Shown piece after piece: positions 8,431 through 15,352 of a stretch of DNA of 17,557 nucleotides; positions within the stretch are counted from its first letter, which is position 1, and the number at the start of each line of letters is the position of its first letter. The translations under genes were made by a program, and so were the position numbers. Origin of the DNA: Thermoproteota archaeon (GTDB taxonomy: Archaea; Korarchaeota; Korarchaeia; Korarchaeales; Korarchaeaceae); NCBI GenBank assembly GCA_003661365.1, contig QMVZ01000017.1:1-17557 (forward strand). Reading direction: 5' to 3'. A model generated the notes under the pieces. That model was not told where the DNA came from and made no database searches. It worked only from the letters and a program-made list of their open reading frames with translations.

Positions 8431-9977
8431 TAGCACCGCCTCTTTCGAGCTAAATAGAGCACTAACAGGGTTGCAACTATTGGAACGAGGAAAAGGGGCA
8501 TTTCAGATATCACCGTTCTACTTATCATGTATGGGCCCTTTTCATCCTTTAGAGTAGCTCCCTCATAGGTTCTAGCTAATATATACACATCTTGGTATTC
8601 GTACTGAATGTCACTTATCTTCGCACAGAGCACGATGCTCGTCCCAGAGATATAGACGTATGTTGTTGAAACTGCAACCCAAGAAGTTCCGTCCCACGTA
8701 TAAAGGGTTCCATCGGAGGCAACCCTATAATCATAATATATTCCTCCTATGTCGAAGCCTCCAGCCTTTGTATCAAGGAAAACATCGTATTTGTAGAGGC
8801 TTTTATCGGGTTGAGCTGATTCAGCGAACCTAAAGAATACATGTGTTTCATTGAATGTACCATAAAATGATTTATCGTCCACATTAGATGGCGAGGCATC
8901 ACCGAAATCATCCGAGCCAAATTGGTACCATCTCCGGGGCCAAGGAAGGTTAGAACTAACTATTGTCTGTAGAGTGAGTTCGTCTTCCACCAAAGTTAGA
9001 GAAAATTTAGCTTTTAACTTTGTTATGACATCTCCTGAAGCGGTTATAGGAAGATAAATGTTTACTATGAGAACCGCCGTTTCTCCAGCTGCAACTGTTA
9101 CATCGGGTACCCCGTTGTTATTGCTATCGATGTAAATCTTATCCCAATCTCCGTCCCCGTTAGAATCATAGGCAATATGTACATCCCCAGAATTAACCAT
9201 ATCCTGCTCAAGCCATAAGTCAATACCGGCTCCTTGAGTGGAATTGCCGTATAGATCAAAAATCACGTCTGCGTTTCCGTTGTTTATCAAATAAACATTA
9301 TAGCTAACATTTGAAGCTGGAAAACCAGAAAATCCTTCGTTAGGACCAAAATAGAGTCGATACGCTCCTGGAGCTTTAATAGGGACATCCTGTTTACCTG
9401 TGACGCTTGTATGGGCGTGCAAGGACGCGCCACTCCATAGACTTGATTCATTAGGTCCAGCAAGGTGTGCTCTCCAATAAAAAGCAAAATCACCAAGGGA
9501 AATCAATGCGTTAGAATCGGTGATCGTAAAACAGTATTCAATAACGTCTATATTTGGTCCAGGAATAATTGTTGGACCGCTTACTGTAAAAACTCCATCA
9601 TCTGGGCCATAAATTTCAGGTATTTTATCTGGAGGAGTGCTAGTATCAACCAATGGACCAATGAACCAGTATCCAGCTTCATCCACTCCTAAATGTCCTG
9701 AATGGTCGTCATAATCATGTTGAATACAAATAATGGTATCAGCACCATCGTATCCGCTCACAGTAAGGCGGTATGGAACCCATTCCATTTCATAATACGA
9801 AAAAAGCAGACCTCCCGTCCATTTTCCTTGATCGATTCTCCATCCCTGTAGCGTGTAGTTCGTCTTTCCTTGGACAAGCACGAGGTTAGAAGATGTAATT
9901 ATCAATGAGATGATAAATGTGATCATAATTAACAAAAACATGTATCTATAAAACTTGAAAATATTAAAGCTAACCAT
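8430..9977 (-). CDS. Secreted surface protein with PEF-CTERM-like archaeosortase sorting signal
   Basis: This 515-residue protein has an N-terminal hydrophobic signal (about 10-37) and a long beta-rich exported region. DSNGDGDWD (about 276) and DSNNNGVPD (about 287) resemble calcium-binding dockerin/EF-like loops. Residues about 350-455 (WYQFGSDDFGDAS, YDVFLDTKAGGFD, YDYRVASDG) resemble carbohydrate-binding-like modules of archaeal envelope proteins. The C-terminus is tripartite: SEMP (491-494), Pro499 within a hydrophobic helix (495-510), then RKRR and a terminal Cys. The E-x-P-x4-P spacing matches the PEF-CTERM archaeosortase signal, with Ser replacing the first Pro. Five N-x-S/T sequons (NYT, NES, NVS, NST, NET) lie outside. 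ATG 9977 is chosen because the upstream GTG lies inside the ribosome binding site. Its exact role (S-layer, adhesin, matrix) is unknown. Confidence 0.75.
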   Translation of the reverse strand: MVSFNIFKFYRYMFLLIMITFIISLIITSSNLVLVQGKTNYTLQGWRIDQGKWTGGLLFSYYEMEWVPYRLTVSGYDGADTIICIQHDYDDHSGHLGVDEAGYWFIGPLVDTSTPPDKIPEIYGPDDGVFTVSGPTIIPGPNIDVIEYCFTITDSNALISLGDFAFYWRAHLAGPNESSLWSGASLHAHTSVTGKQDVPIKAPGAYRLYFGPNEGFSGFPASNVSYNVYLINNGNADVIFDLYGNSTQGAGIDLWLEQDMVNSGDVHIAYDSNGDGDWDKIYIDSNNNGVPDVTVAAGETAVLIVNIYLPITASGDVITKLKAKFSLTLVEDELTLQTIVSSNLPWPRRWYQFGSDDFGDASPSNVDDKSFYGTFNETHVFFRFAESAQPDKSLYKYDVFLDTKAGGFDIGGIYYDYRVASDGTLYTWDGTSWVAVSTTYVYISGTSIVLCAKISDIQYEYQDVYILARTYEGATLKDEKGPYMISRTVISEMPLFLVPIVATLLVLYLARKRRC

Positions 9978-9982
9978 TTTTT

Positions 9983-9991
9983 TCACCTCCT
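9983..9991 (-). promoter_or_regulatory. Strong ribosome binding site that decides the start of the surface protein
   Basis: AGGAGGTGA on the minus strand is followed by five A's and ATG 9977. The alternative GTG at 9986 forms part of this site and cannot be the initiator if the site is used. It is among the strongest Shine-Dalgarno matches in the window, consistent with high expression of an envelope protein. Confidence 0.75.
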
Positions 9992-10076
9992 AAGGCCTGT
10001 TCAAATTCAAAAGATATGCCACCAAGGAATCTAGTCTCTAAAAACCTCCCATTCATATGAGATTTCTGAATTCTTA

Positions 10077-10107
10077 CAAAAAACCCTTTCCTCATGAATG
10101 AGGAAAG
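10077..10107 (-). terminator. Hairpin plus U-run between archaeosortase operon and surface-protein gene
   Basis: Minus-strand transcripts would read CTTTCCTCAT-TC-ATGAGGAAAG (perfect 10-bp inverted repeat, 10086-10107) followed by GG and six T's (10077-10085). This has the form of an intrinsic terminator. It lies about 57 bp after the archaeosortase stop and 100 bp before the next start. In archaea the U-run alone can terminate, so the palindrome might instead be a regulator site or a processing hairpin. Confidence 0.55.
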
Positions 10108-10163
10108 TATTATTGGGCATTATCAGCTGAATGAAGAAATCAAATAAATAAAAACATCTAGCA

Positions 10164-10943
10164 TTAGTATCTATCCTCCAAAGCATAGTTTGTAAGTTGA
10201 CCAATAGCGATTCCGGCAAACGCTATAAGGTAAAGAAAATCAAGGAATGTCCCTGCAAGATAGTGAACTAATACGAAAACGAAAGTTCCTAGATGGTATA
10301 GACTAGCTATGGTAAACGCTAACCTAAGTATGTTCCAACCAACTGAGAATAGCATTGTGAAGGCTAACCAAAAGAGTTTAATGCGGAGTGGCCCTCTGAG
10401 TCCAAAAACTCCAATAGAGAAGGCAACAGATATCAGTATAAACATTAAAACTCCAGAACACGTCCAATCAACCGTAATCCAAGTTAGTCTGGTAGGGATG
10501 CTCCAAAAAGCATTGTATATTAAGGTGGCAGCCATCATCGGAGTAATAATAAACCACAGTATCTTGAATGGAAACGGGATTTTCCTTAACTTCCAAATAA
10601 CGAATGAAGCAAGGATTAGGTTTAACAAGATAAATACCACAGTGGATGGGTCTGGTTTTTCATAGGGAATTGGTAGCTCGAAGGTGGGTCCTCCTGCTGT
10701 GTATCTCAACGGAAAGATCTGAAAAAGAGGCCTTGCTCTTCCTAGGTCAAATAAATGATACTGAACGTTTGCCATATCTAATAAATTTGCAATTAGCCTT
10801 GCCTGAAACCACCAATAACTCAAGAAGTTAGTACCAACTAAGTAAGTTGCTATTGTTGAGATAATTAGACCTATTATGAAATGAACTTTATTAAAACCGG
10901 GGGCCCAGAAAGCTCTTCTTACCTCTTCGTCTGTGCTTGCCAA
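10164..10943 (-). CDS. Archaeosortase/exosortase family membrane transpeptidase (putative)
   Basis: This 259-residue protein has about six or seven membrane helices. In its last third it carries the ordered catalytic pattern of the exosortase/archaeosortase family: Cys162 in WTCSG, Arg207 in NILRL, and His227 in HYLAG, on membrane-bounded segments. These match the family's (A)CSG, N-x-x-R and H-x3-G motifs. Such enzymes cleave a C-terminal sorting helix on the outer membrane face and transfer the protein to an anchor. The start is TTG 10943, preceded by AAGGTGG at 7 nt; it overlaps the bactofilin-like gene by 25 bp. It is the last gene of the polysaccharide-synthase operon, and the next gene encodes a likely substrate. 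Subfamily is not assigned. I recognise the family from motifs only. Confidence 0.75.
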   Translation of the reverse strand: MASTDEEVRRAFWAPGFNKVHFIIGLIISTIATYLVGTNFLSYWWFQARLIANLLDMANVQYHLFDLGRARPLFQIFPLRYTAGGPTFELPIPYEKPDPSTVVFILLNLILASFVIWKLRKIPFPFKILWFIITPMMAATLIYNAFWSIPTRLTWITVDWTCSGVLMFILISVAFSIGVFGLRGPLRIKLFWLAFTMLFSVGWNILRLAFTIASLYHLGTFVFVLVHYLAGTFLDFLYLIAFAGIAIGQLTNYALEDRY

Positions 10944-11605
10944 AGATCCGCCACCTTAAACTTTTCAGGCAATATCTCTCTCAATGAATCAACTACACGA
11001 ATTCCTTTTGCGGCGTAGATCTTGGTCTTTCCGAGGGTTCCTCTCTCCATATAGACAGCATCGCTAGATACGAGTCCCCCACCTTCTCTAGCTATTCCTA
11101 TCACAACCCCTCTGGCTACGTATACAGACCCATGTGCATCAACACAATTCCCTATAACTGTTTCTCCTCCAATGACTAGATCTCCCTCAACAACCAATGA
11201 CCTACCTATTCCGTTCCTGGGTCCTATGAGAGCATCTCCCTTGACATGAATTCCTCCCTTGATCACGACATCGCTTTTTGTAGTCAGATTTCCGCATACA
11301 ATAAGGTTGTATGGAACAAACTCTTTCGCCGGAATCGTTATGTCTCCCTTAATCCTTATCGTCTCAGCTCCTTGGAGCCATACTTTTTGGGACTTCAAAT
11401 ACGGAGGCTTTTTCCCTCTTTCTAATTCCTTAAGAGCACTACCTATTAGACCTAATTCCTCAGCCCTGTGTAAAATCAACAGCTCTGGAATGTCTATGCC
11501 ATGTTTAACCAAGATCTCTTCTCTTAGCTTCTCTATTGTCAGTTCGTTAAATTTATGCCTAATGAGTTTGTCAATAGAAGGCAACCATTCTACTTCAACT
11601 ATCAT
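10919..11605 (-). CDS. Bactofilin-like polymer-forming beta-helix protein, soluble
   Basis: This 228-residue protein has an alpha-helical N-terminal part (about 1-70), then a run of short beta strands with glycine turns (about 75-205): NLIVCGNLTTKSDVVIKG, GDALIGP, SLVVEGDLVIGGETVIGN, GSVYVARGVVIG, DAVYMERGTLGKTKIYAAKG. This quasi-repeating pattern is the right-handed beta-helix of bactofilins and the polymer-forming cytoskeletal family. No membrane helix is visible, so a cytoplasmic scaffold is likely. ATG 11605 follows the previous stop by 2 bp, with GGAGGG upstream. It lies between another beta-helix protein and the archaeosortase-like gene, which suggests a structural role in organising the envelope machinery. 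The N-terminal domain is not recognised. Confidence 0.7.
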   Translation of the reverse strand: MIVEVEWLPSIDKLIRHKFNELTIEKLREEILVKHGIDIPELLILHRAEELGLIGSALKELERGKKPPYLKSQKVWLQGAETIRIKGDITIPAKEFVPYNLIVCGNLTTKSDVVIKGGIHVKGDALIGPRNGIGRSLVVEGDLVIGGETVIGNCVDAHGSVYVARGVVIGIAREGGGLVSSDAVYMERGTLGKTKIYAAKGIRVVDSLREILPEKFKVADLWQAQTKR

Positions 11606-11607
11606 TG

Positions 11608-12273
11608 TTAGCTTCCCTCCAATTCAAGAGGCTTCTTTGAAGGGTCACATATCTCAAATCCTCTCACAGCGCAGACCTCCTTAACTTCACAGCATTCAAC
11701 TGCTTCTATTATGGAGTCAGATGTAACTTTAGCTATTTTGCAATCTCTTGAAATCACAATTTTCCCTTTTGCATCGATCCACCTATCAACTAGTGTGTTT
11801 TGACCCAGATAAACATCTGAATCTGAAGCCAAAAATCTTATTACGCACTCAGAACCAACCCTAATCTCTCCCGTTGCATAGGCGCCTCCTAAGATCTTAC
11901 ATCTGTTTCCTAGTCTCAGATTACCTATTACTATGAGTAAATCTTTGATTGAGGTTTGGTCTGGGATAAATGTGTCCCCATAAACAAGCCTGAAATACCC
12001 AAGTTCGGGATGAAACTTAGGTTTTTCCCTGAGAACTTTTTCAGGAGATAAATCTTCCATATCCCTTTCTTTCGTGATAATTCCAACTTCAATTGCTGGT
12101 TTCACTCTTTCCCTTAAAATCAAGGCCTCATTCCTGTCAGTAACTACTCTATCCAAGTTTATGAAGAGAGGTCCTGGATCTACGGGTTTTTTATACTCAA
12201 GATACCCCAAAATAAAAGGCACACAAGCAACAGCAGTATATAGTGCGAATAGCACGAAATAGCCTATGTTCAT
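11608..12273 (-). CDS. Membrane-anchored bactofilin-like beta-helix protein
   Basis: This 221-residue protein has one N-terminal membrane helix (about 4-24) followed by EYKKP, a charge pattern favouring a cytoplasmic C-domain. A linker of about 80 residues precedes a short beta-helix (KDLLIVIGNLRLGNRCKILGG, ATGEIRVGSECVIRF, SDVYLGQNTLVD, AKGKIVISRDCKIAKV; the first is a 21-residue strand pair with glycine turns). Cysteine is unusually frequent (eight), with a cluster ECCEVKEVC near the end that might bind metal. The ATG overlaps the synthase stop as ATGA (12270-12273), so the two proteins are probably made together. The natural reading is an anchored partner of the GT2 synthase and of the soluble bactofilin-like protein. 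The family call is by repeat pattern. Confidence 0.65.
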   Translation of the reverse strand: MNIGYFVLFALYTAVACVPFILGYLEYKKPVDPGPLFINLDRVVTDRNEALILRERVKPAIEVGIITKERDMEDLSPEKVLREKPKFHPELGYFRLVYGDTFIPDQTSIKDLLIVIGNLRLGNRCKILGGAYATGEIRVGSECVIRFLASDSDVYLGQNTLVDRWIDAKGKIVISRDCKIAKVTSDSIIEAVECCEVKEVCAVRGFEICDPSKKPLELEGS

Positions 12274-13655
12274 TTCCTTTTCTCCCTCTTTTCCCCTCCA
12301 TTTAGGTATTTGATACCGTTTCCATTGTGTTGAGTCTTATACCAGTTGTTCTTATGGTTGTTTCTATTATTGTTGTTCCTTAGATTATTATAATGCAAGA
12401 ACCCATTTCCAGCCCTATCTGTTTTGTCCCAATTTCTCTTAAATTCCCGTTGTTTTCTATGGAGAAGAATAGCCTCAAAGAAGGCAACGGTACAAACCCA
12501 TACGCTATGTACCACAAGCAACAGCATCGATGGAAGGAGCCAAATAGCCCTCTTTCTTCCATCAATATAAGCGCTTGCGGCTACTTCGTTTAACATCGCG
12601 AAATTCCCCAGGTTAATGTAAGCGATAGTTGCAGGGATGGCTATGAAAAACGAAGACCATGCGGGGGGGATGAAGAGGTAAGAGATTAGACCTAGTATCC
12701 ACCCTGAAAACATTAGGAATGGAATCAAGAATACTCCTAGGAGAAGAATTCCGTCAACTTTCTGCCAAAAGGTCAGGAACGGAGACTTGATTATTGGAAT
12801 TAGATGATCAAACAAGCACTGAATATGCCCTATAGCCCATCTTCTAAGCTGTCTGCTCCTCTGCTTCCATGTTGGAACTGCTTCTTCATAAGCTTCAGCC
12901 GGATTGACATAGACTACCTTCCATCCGGCTAAGAAGACCTTGAACGAGAGATCCGTATCTTCCGCAAGCTTTGTTTCATCCCAGCCTCCGATCCTCTTCA
13001 GGACATCCCTTCTGAATCCTCCTACAGTTCCACCGTATAGGATTATCAGGTCTAGGTTATACCTCGCTTGTTGGTCCACTTGATATCCCGCGGCTCTCTC
13101 GAGATCTAACAATCTAGTAGTTAGACTATCAGGCGAGTTTGCTGGAACAACCCTACCCATTACTGCACCCACTTCTGGATCATAGAACGGTGCGACCAGC
13201 CTTTTGACGCAGTCTTTTGAGGGCAGATAGTCTGCGTCAAATGTGATAATGATTTCATTGTGCACGAACTTCAATGCGACATTCATGGCCTCTGGCTTTC
13301 CATGTCCTCCCGTCTCAGTTCTATGAACTGCTTTTATGAAGGGATATTTCTCAGCGAATTCATCTATGATTTCACCAGTTCTATCCTCAGAACAGTCGTT
13401 TAATGCAATCACTTCATACATTCCATTTTCCTTAGGATAATCCATCTCCACAAGTCTCTGCAGGATGTGGGGTGCTACCATCTCCTCATTATGCATGGGT
13501 ACTATTATGCTTACACTTGGTAAATAATGCCCAGCCAATTCTTGGTATGCTCTCTTCTGTCTGCTATATAATCTACTCCATGTGAACTTGTAATGTCTTA
13601 TTGCATAGGCAGTCATGGTGGTGAAAAGCACGATGAACGCTATTTCAATCAACAT
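12270..13655 (-). CDS. Processive GT2 polysaccharide synthase (cellulose/hyaluronan/poly-GlcNAc synthase-like)
   Basis: This 461-residue protein has one N-terminal membrane helix (about 3-19), a cytoplasmic GT-A domain and about four C-terminal helices (300-400). All processive-GT2 signatures are visible: Asp87 in NDCSED, Asp140-Ala-Asp142 in FDADYLP, Glu232-Asp233 (catalytic-base position) in AEDTDL, and Q269-L-R-R-W273 of QxxRW, the product-binding motif of BcsA and hyaluronan synthases. Such enzymes polymerise UDP-sugars and extrude the chain. There is no PilZ domain. The tail (about 417-461) is rich in Asn, Lys and Arg and has no known domain. A TATA box lies 25 bp upstream of the ATG. 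It leads an operon with two bactofilin-like proteins and an archaeosortase. Polymer identity is unknown. Confidence 0.88.
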   Translation of the reverse strand: MLIEIAFIVLFTTMTAYAIRHYKFTWSRLYSRQKRAYQELAGHYLPSVSIIVPMHNEEMVAPHILQRLVEMDYPKENGMYEVIALNDCSEDRTGEIIDEFAEKYPFIKAVHRTETGGHGKPEAMNVALKFVHNEIIITFDADYLPSKDCVKRLVAPFYDPEVGAVMGRVVPANSPDSLTTRLLDLERAAGYQVDQQARYNLDLIILYGGTVGGFRRDVLKRIGGWDETKLAEDTDLSFKVFLAGWKVVYVNPAEAYEEAVPTWKQRSRQLRRWAIGHIQCLFDHLIPIIKSPFLTFWQKVDGILLLGVFLIPFLMFSGWILGLISYLFIPPAWSSFFIAIPATIAYINLGNFAMLNEVAASAYIDGRKRAIWLLPSMLLLVVHSVWVCTVAFFEAILLHRKQREFKRNWDKTDRAGNGFLHYNNLRNNNNRNNHKNNWYKTQHNGNGIKYLNGGEKREKRK

Positions 13656-13676
13656 AATAGTACACCTTGGGATTTT

Positions 13677-13684
13677 GTATAAAC
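13677..13684 (-). promoter_or_regulatory. TATA box of the synthase-archaeosortase operon
   Basis: GTTTATAC on the minus strand is centred about 25 bp upstream of ATG 13655, the distance expected for a transcript starting at or next to the start codon. AAGGTG at 13664-13669 could serve as a ribosome site only if transcription starts further upstream. Confidence 0.5.
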
Positions 13685-13706
13685 GAACTTATCCTGTCTT
13701 TAGATG

Positions 13707-13724
13707 TCTATCTATGAAGATAGA
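13707..13724. repeat. Inverted repeat upstream of the synthase operon promoter
   Basis: TCTATCT-ATGA-AGATAGA is a perfect 7-bp inverted repeat centred about 35 bp upstream of the TATA box centre on the minus strand. Its position suits an activator or repressor site. A plus-strand hairpin role is also possible. Short and AT-rich, so chance is not excluded. Confidence 0.3.
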
Positions 13725-13742
13725 TTTAAAAAATGTATTGTC

Positions 13743-13790
13743 GGAGGTGAAAAATTGGATGATAATAATCAATTGATTAAATCTAATTAA
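13743..13790 (+). other. Ribosome site followed by an 11-codon ORF in the 264-bp gap
   Basis: GGAGGTGA at 13743-13750 is followed after 4 nt by TTG, opening an 11-codon frame (13755-13790) with residues LDDNNQLIKSN, and an AT-rich TTTAAAAAA stretch lies at 13725-13733. This could be a tiny peptide gene, a leader peptide or the remnant of a lost gene. The rest of the gap up to 13919 shows only AT-rich sequence, a second 16-codon frame at 13812, and no structured RNA I recognise. Confidence 0.25.
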
Positions 13791-13919
13791 CATGCTTAAG
13801 AACTAAGACTAATGTACGAAAAAAGAAAAAAGTGGAACAAGATCCATTCTTTCAAGATCTGACAGGAGGCTCTCTGGAGAATGCATTTATTAACGTTTGA
13901 TTGAAAAATTCACAACGTT

Positions 13920-14276
13920 TCATCGAGTTCCTATCATTCCAACGATTTGGGGCAGGTAGGCAAGAAATTGAGCCAAAGCCGCAGAAATTGCCCCAATTGC
14001 AAGAGCTCTTATCCAGTCAATGTCAAACCACTTTTTTATTAATGCTATGCCTACCATGACAAAAATAGCGATTCTTTGCCATATTTCAGATTCTGGAAAA
14101 ACTAGTCCAAGGAATAGGTGCACTAACGACATTATGATAGTCAAGCTCACTATCGAAATAATTCCTTTCTCTTTTTCCGATGGAAGTATTAGCTTCTGCG
14201 AAACCCAAATCAGTACAGTATATACTATGAAATTTGCAAAGGTGCTCTGACTTACCTCTCTAAACGGGATAACCAT
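13920..14276 (-). CDS. Small membrane protein of unknown function
   Basis: This 118-residue protein has four hydrophobic stretches (about 13-31, 39-60, 67-80 and 90-113) joined by short charged loops (PSEKEKG, FPESEIWQR, KKWFDIDW). No catalytic or transporter motif stands out, and I do not recognise the family. ATG 14276 has no Shine-Dalgarno sequence; a TATA-like TTTTAAA lies about 33 bp upstream. It stands alone between the synthase operon and the divergent HD-domain gene. Amino-acid composition looks like a real membrane protein, not a chance frame. Confidence 0.65.
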   Translation of the reverse strand: MVIPFREVSQSTFANFIVYTVLIWVSQKLILPSEKEKGIISIVSLTIIMSLVHLFLGLVFPESEIWQRIAIFVMVGIALIKKWFDIDWIRALAIGAISAALAQFLAYLPQIVGMIGTR

Positions 14277-14305
14277 GTTGGATCTAAGTGCTAAGTTGTG
14301 CTTTC

Positions 14306-14312
14306 TTTAAAA
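14306..14312 (-). promoter_or_regulatory. Possible TATA box of the small membrane protein gene
   Basis: TTTTAAA on the minus strand (GGTTTTAAAG context) lies about 33 bp before ATG 14276, giving a leader of only a few bases. Weak match to the TATA consensus. Confidence 0.3.
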
Positions 14313-14429
14313 CCATTCTGCTATCTAGGGTGCTGAGAATATCTAGCCCCAAGCCAGCCCTTCAACTTCGTTCCGAAATTTCCTACCAAACATTTTTCTG
14401 ATGCCGCCATTTTCCATACTAAAGGTGGT

Positions 14430-15323
14430 TTGGTGTCTCGAAAAGTAAAGACAGGAATGGGGTTCGAGATAGAAATACCTGCCTCATATCTCCAACTAAA
14501 AAAAGAGGCAGAAGAAGCCATTTCAAGTATTGTAGGAGGGTATCCTAAGGCCGAGAAGATGTGGGAGATTATGAAGGAGGATGCTGAGGTCAACGCAAAC
14601 TGGGACATGGCAGACTACATAACAACGTCAAAGCTACATTACAACGATCATGGAGAAGTTCACGCAAAAATTGTGGCGGCGAACGCGTTAAAGATGCTCA
14701 AATTGCTGCTAGAAGACGGCGTTCTTCCCGACATAATGAAAGAGAGGGCGGGCGATGAAGATGATGCTCATCTCATCGTAATGACAGGAGGACTTCTTCA
14801 TGACATAGGAAATCAGGTACACAGGGAGATGCATAACCTGAGCGGGGTTTACTTAGCCATACCTCTCTTAAACAGGCTTCTTCCGAATATTTACTCTGAG
14901 CGAGAGCTGATGTACGAGGTTAGGGGGCATGTTCTGCATACTATATACTCCCACGAGTTCGAAATGGACGACCTTACGATAGAGGCTTCTTTAGTAGGAA
15001 TAGCTGATGGAACGGATATGACAAAAGGAAGGGGAAGGCTTGCCTTTGAAACAGGAAACGTCAACATCCACACGGTCTCTGCTCTCTCCATAGAGAGAGT
15101 TGAGATAGAGAAAGGGGAAAGGGCTCCTGTTAGGATAAAAATCTGGATGAACAATAGCGCAGGGATCTTCCAAATTCAAGAGACATTGGGAAAGAAGATA
15201 TCTCACAGCCGCCTAAAGGGAAAAGTGGAGATTTATGCAATTTCCCAGCCAGAAGGCGTTCCAACCGATAGCAGGATAATCCATCGCCTCTTGTTCACAG
15301 AAAAGGGCTTTGAGGCTTTTTGA
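14430..15323 (+). CDS. HD-domain metal-dependent phosphohydrolase
   Basis: This 297-residue protein carries an HD domain from about residue 70 to 200: His74 and His78 in NDHGEVHA, the metal-binding His124-Asp125 in GLLHDIGN, His131/His135 after it, histidines in GHVLHTIYSH (166-175), and Asp193/Asp196 in IADGTDMTKGRGR. HD enzymes of this kind hydrolyse nucleotides, cyclic nucleotides or phosphate esters with two metal ions; the substrate is not known. The C-terminal 90 residues form a separate, mostly beta domain. The start could be TTG 14430 or GTG 14433, since AAAGGTGG at 14421-14428 better spaces the GTG. It precedes the AIR-synthase-like gene by 29 bp, probably in one transcript. Confidence 0.85.
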   Translation: MVSRKVKTGMGFEIEIPASYLQLKKEAEEAISSIVGGYPKAEKMWEIMKEDAEVNANWDMADYITTSKLHYNDHGEVHAKIVAANALKMLKLLLEDGVLPDIMKERAGDEDDAHLIVMTGGLLHDIGNQVHREMHNLSGVYLAIPLLNRLLPNIYSERELMYEVRGHVLHTIYSHEFEMDDLTIEASLVGIADGTDMTKGRGRLAFETGNVNIHTVSALSIERVEIEKGERAPVRIKIWMNNSAGIFQIQETLGKKISHSRLKGKVEIYAISQPEGVPTDSRIIHRLLFTEKGFEAF

Positions 15324-15352
15324 TTAAGCTTGCCCTCTTTTGGTGAACCCAA

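Noticed and set aside
13892..13920. Direct repeat AACGTTT downstream of the small membrane protein
   Set aside because: Two 7-base copies in AT-rich DNA, one of them running into the coding end; no att-like or mobile-element context.
14321..14608. A 95-codon minus-strand frame overlapping the HD gene
   Set aside because: Its composition is Ser/Phe-rich antisense of coding sequence and it overlaps the HD-domain start without motif support.
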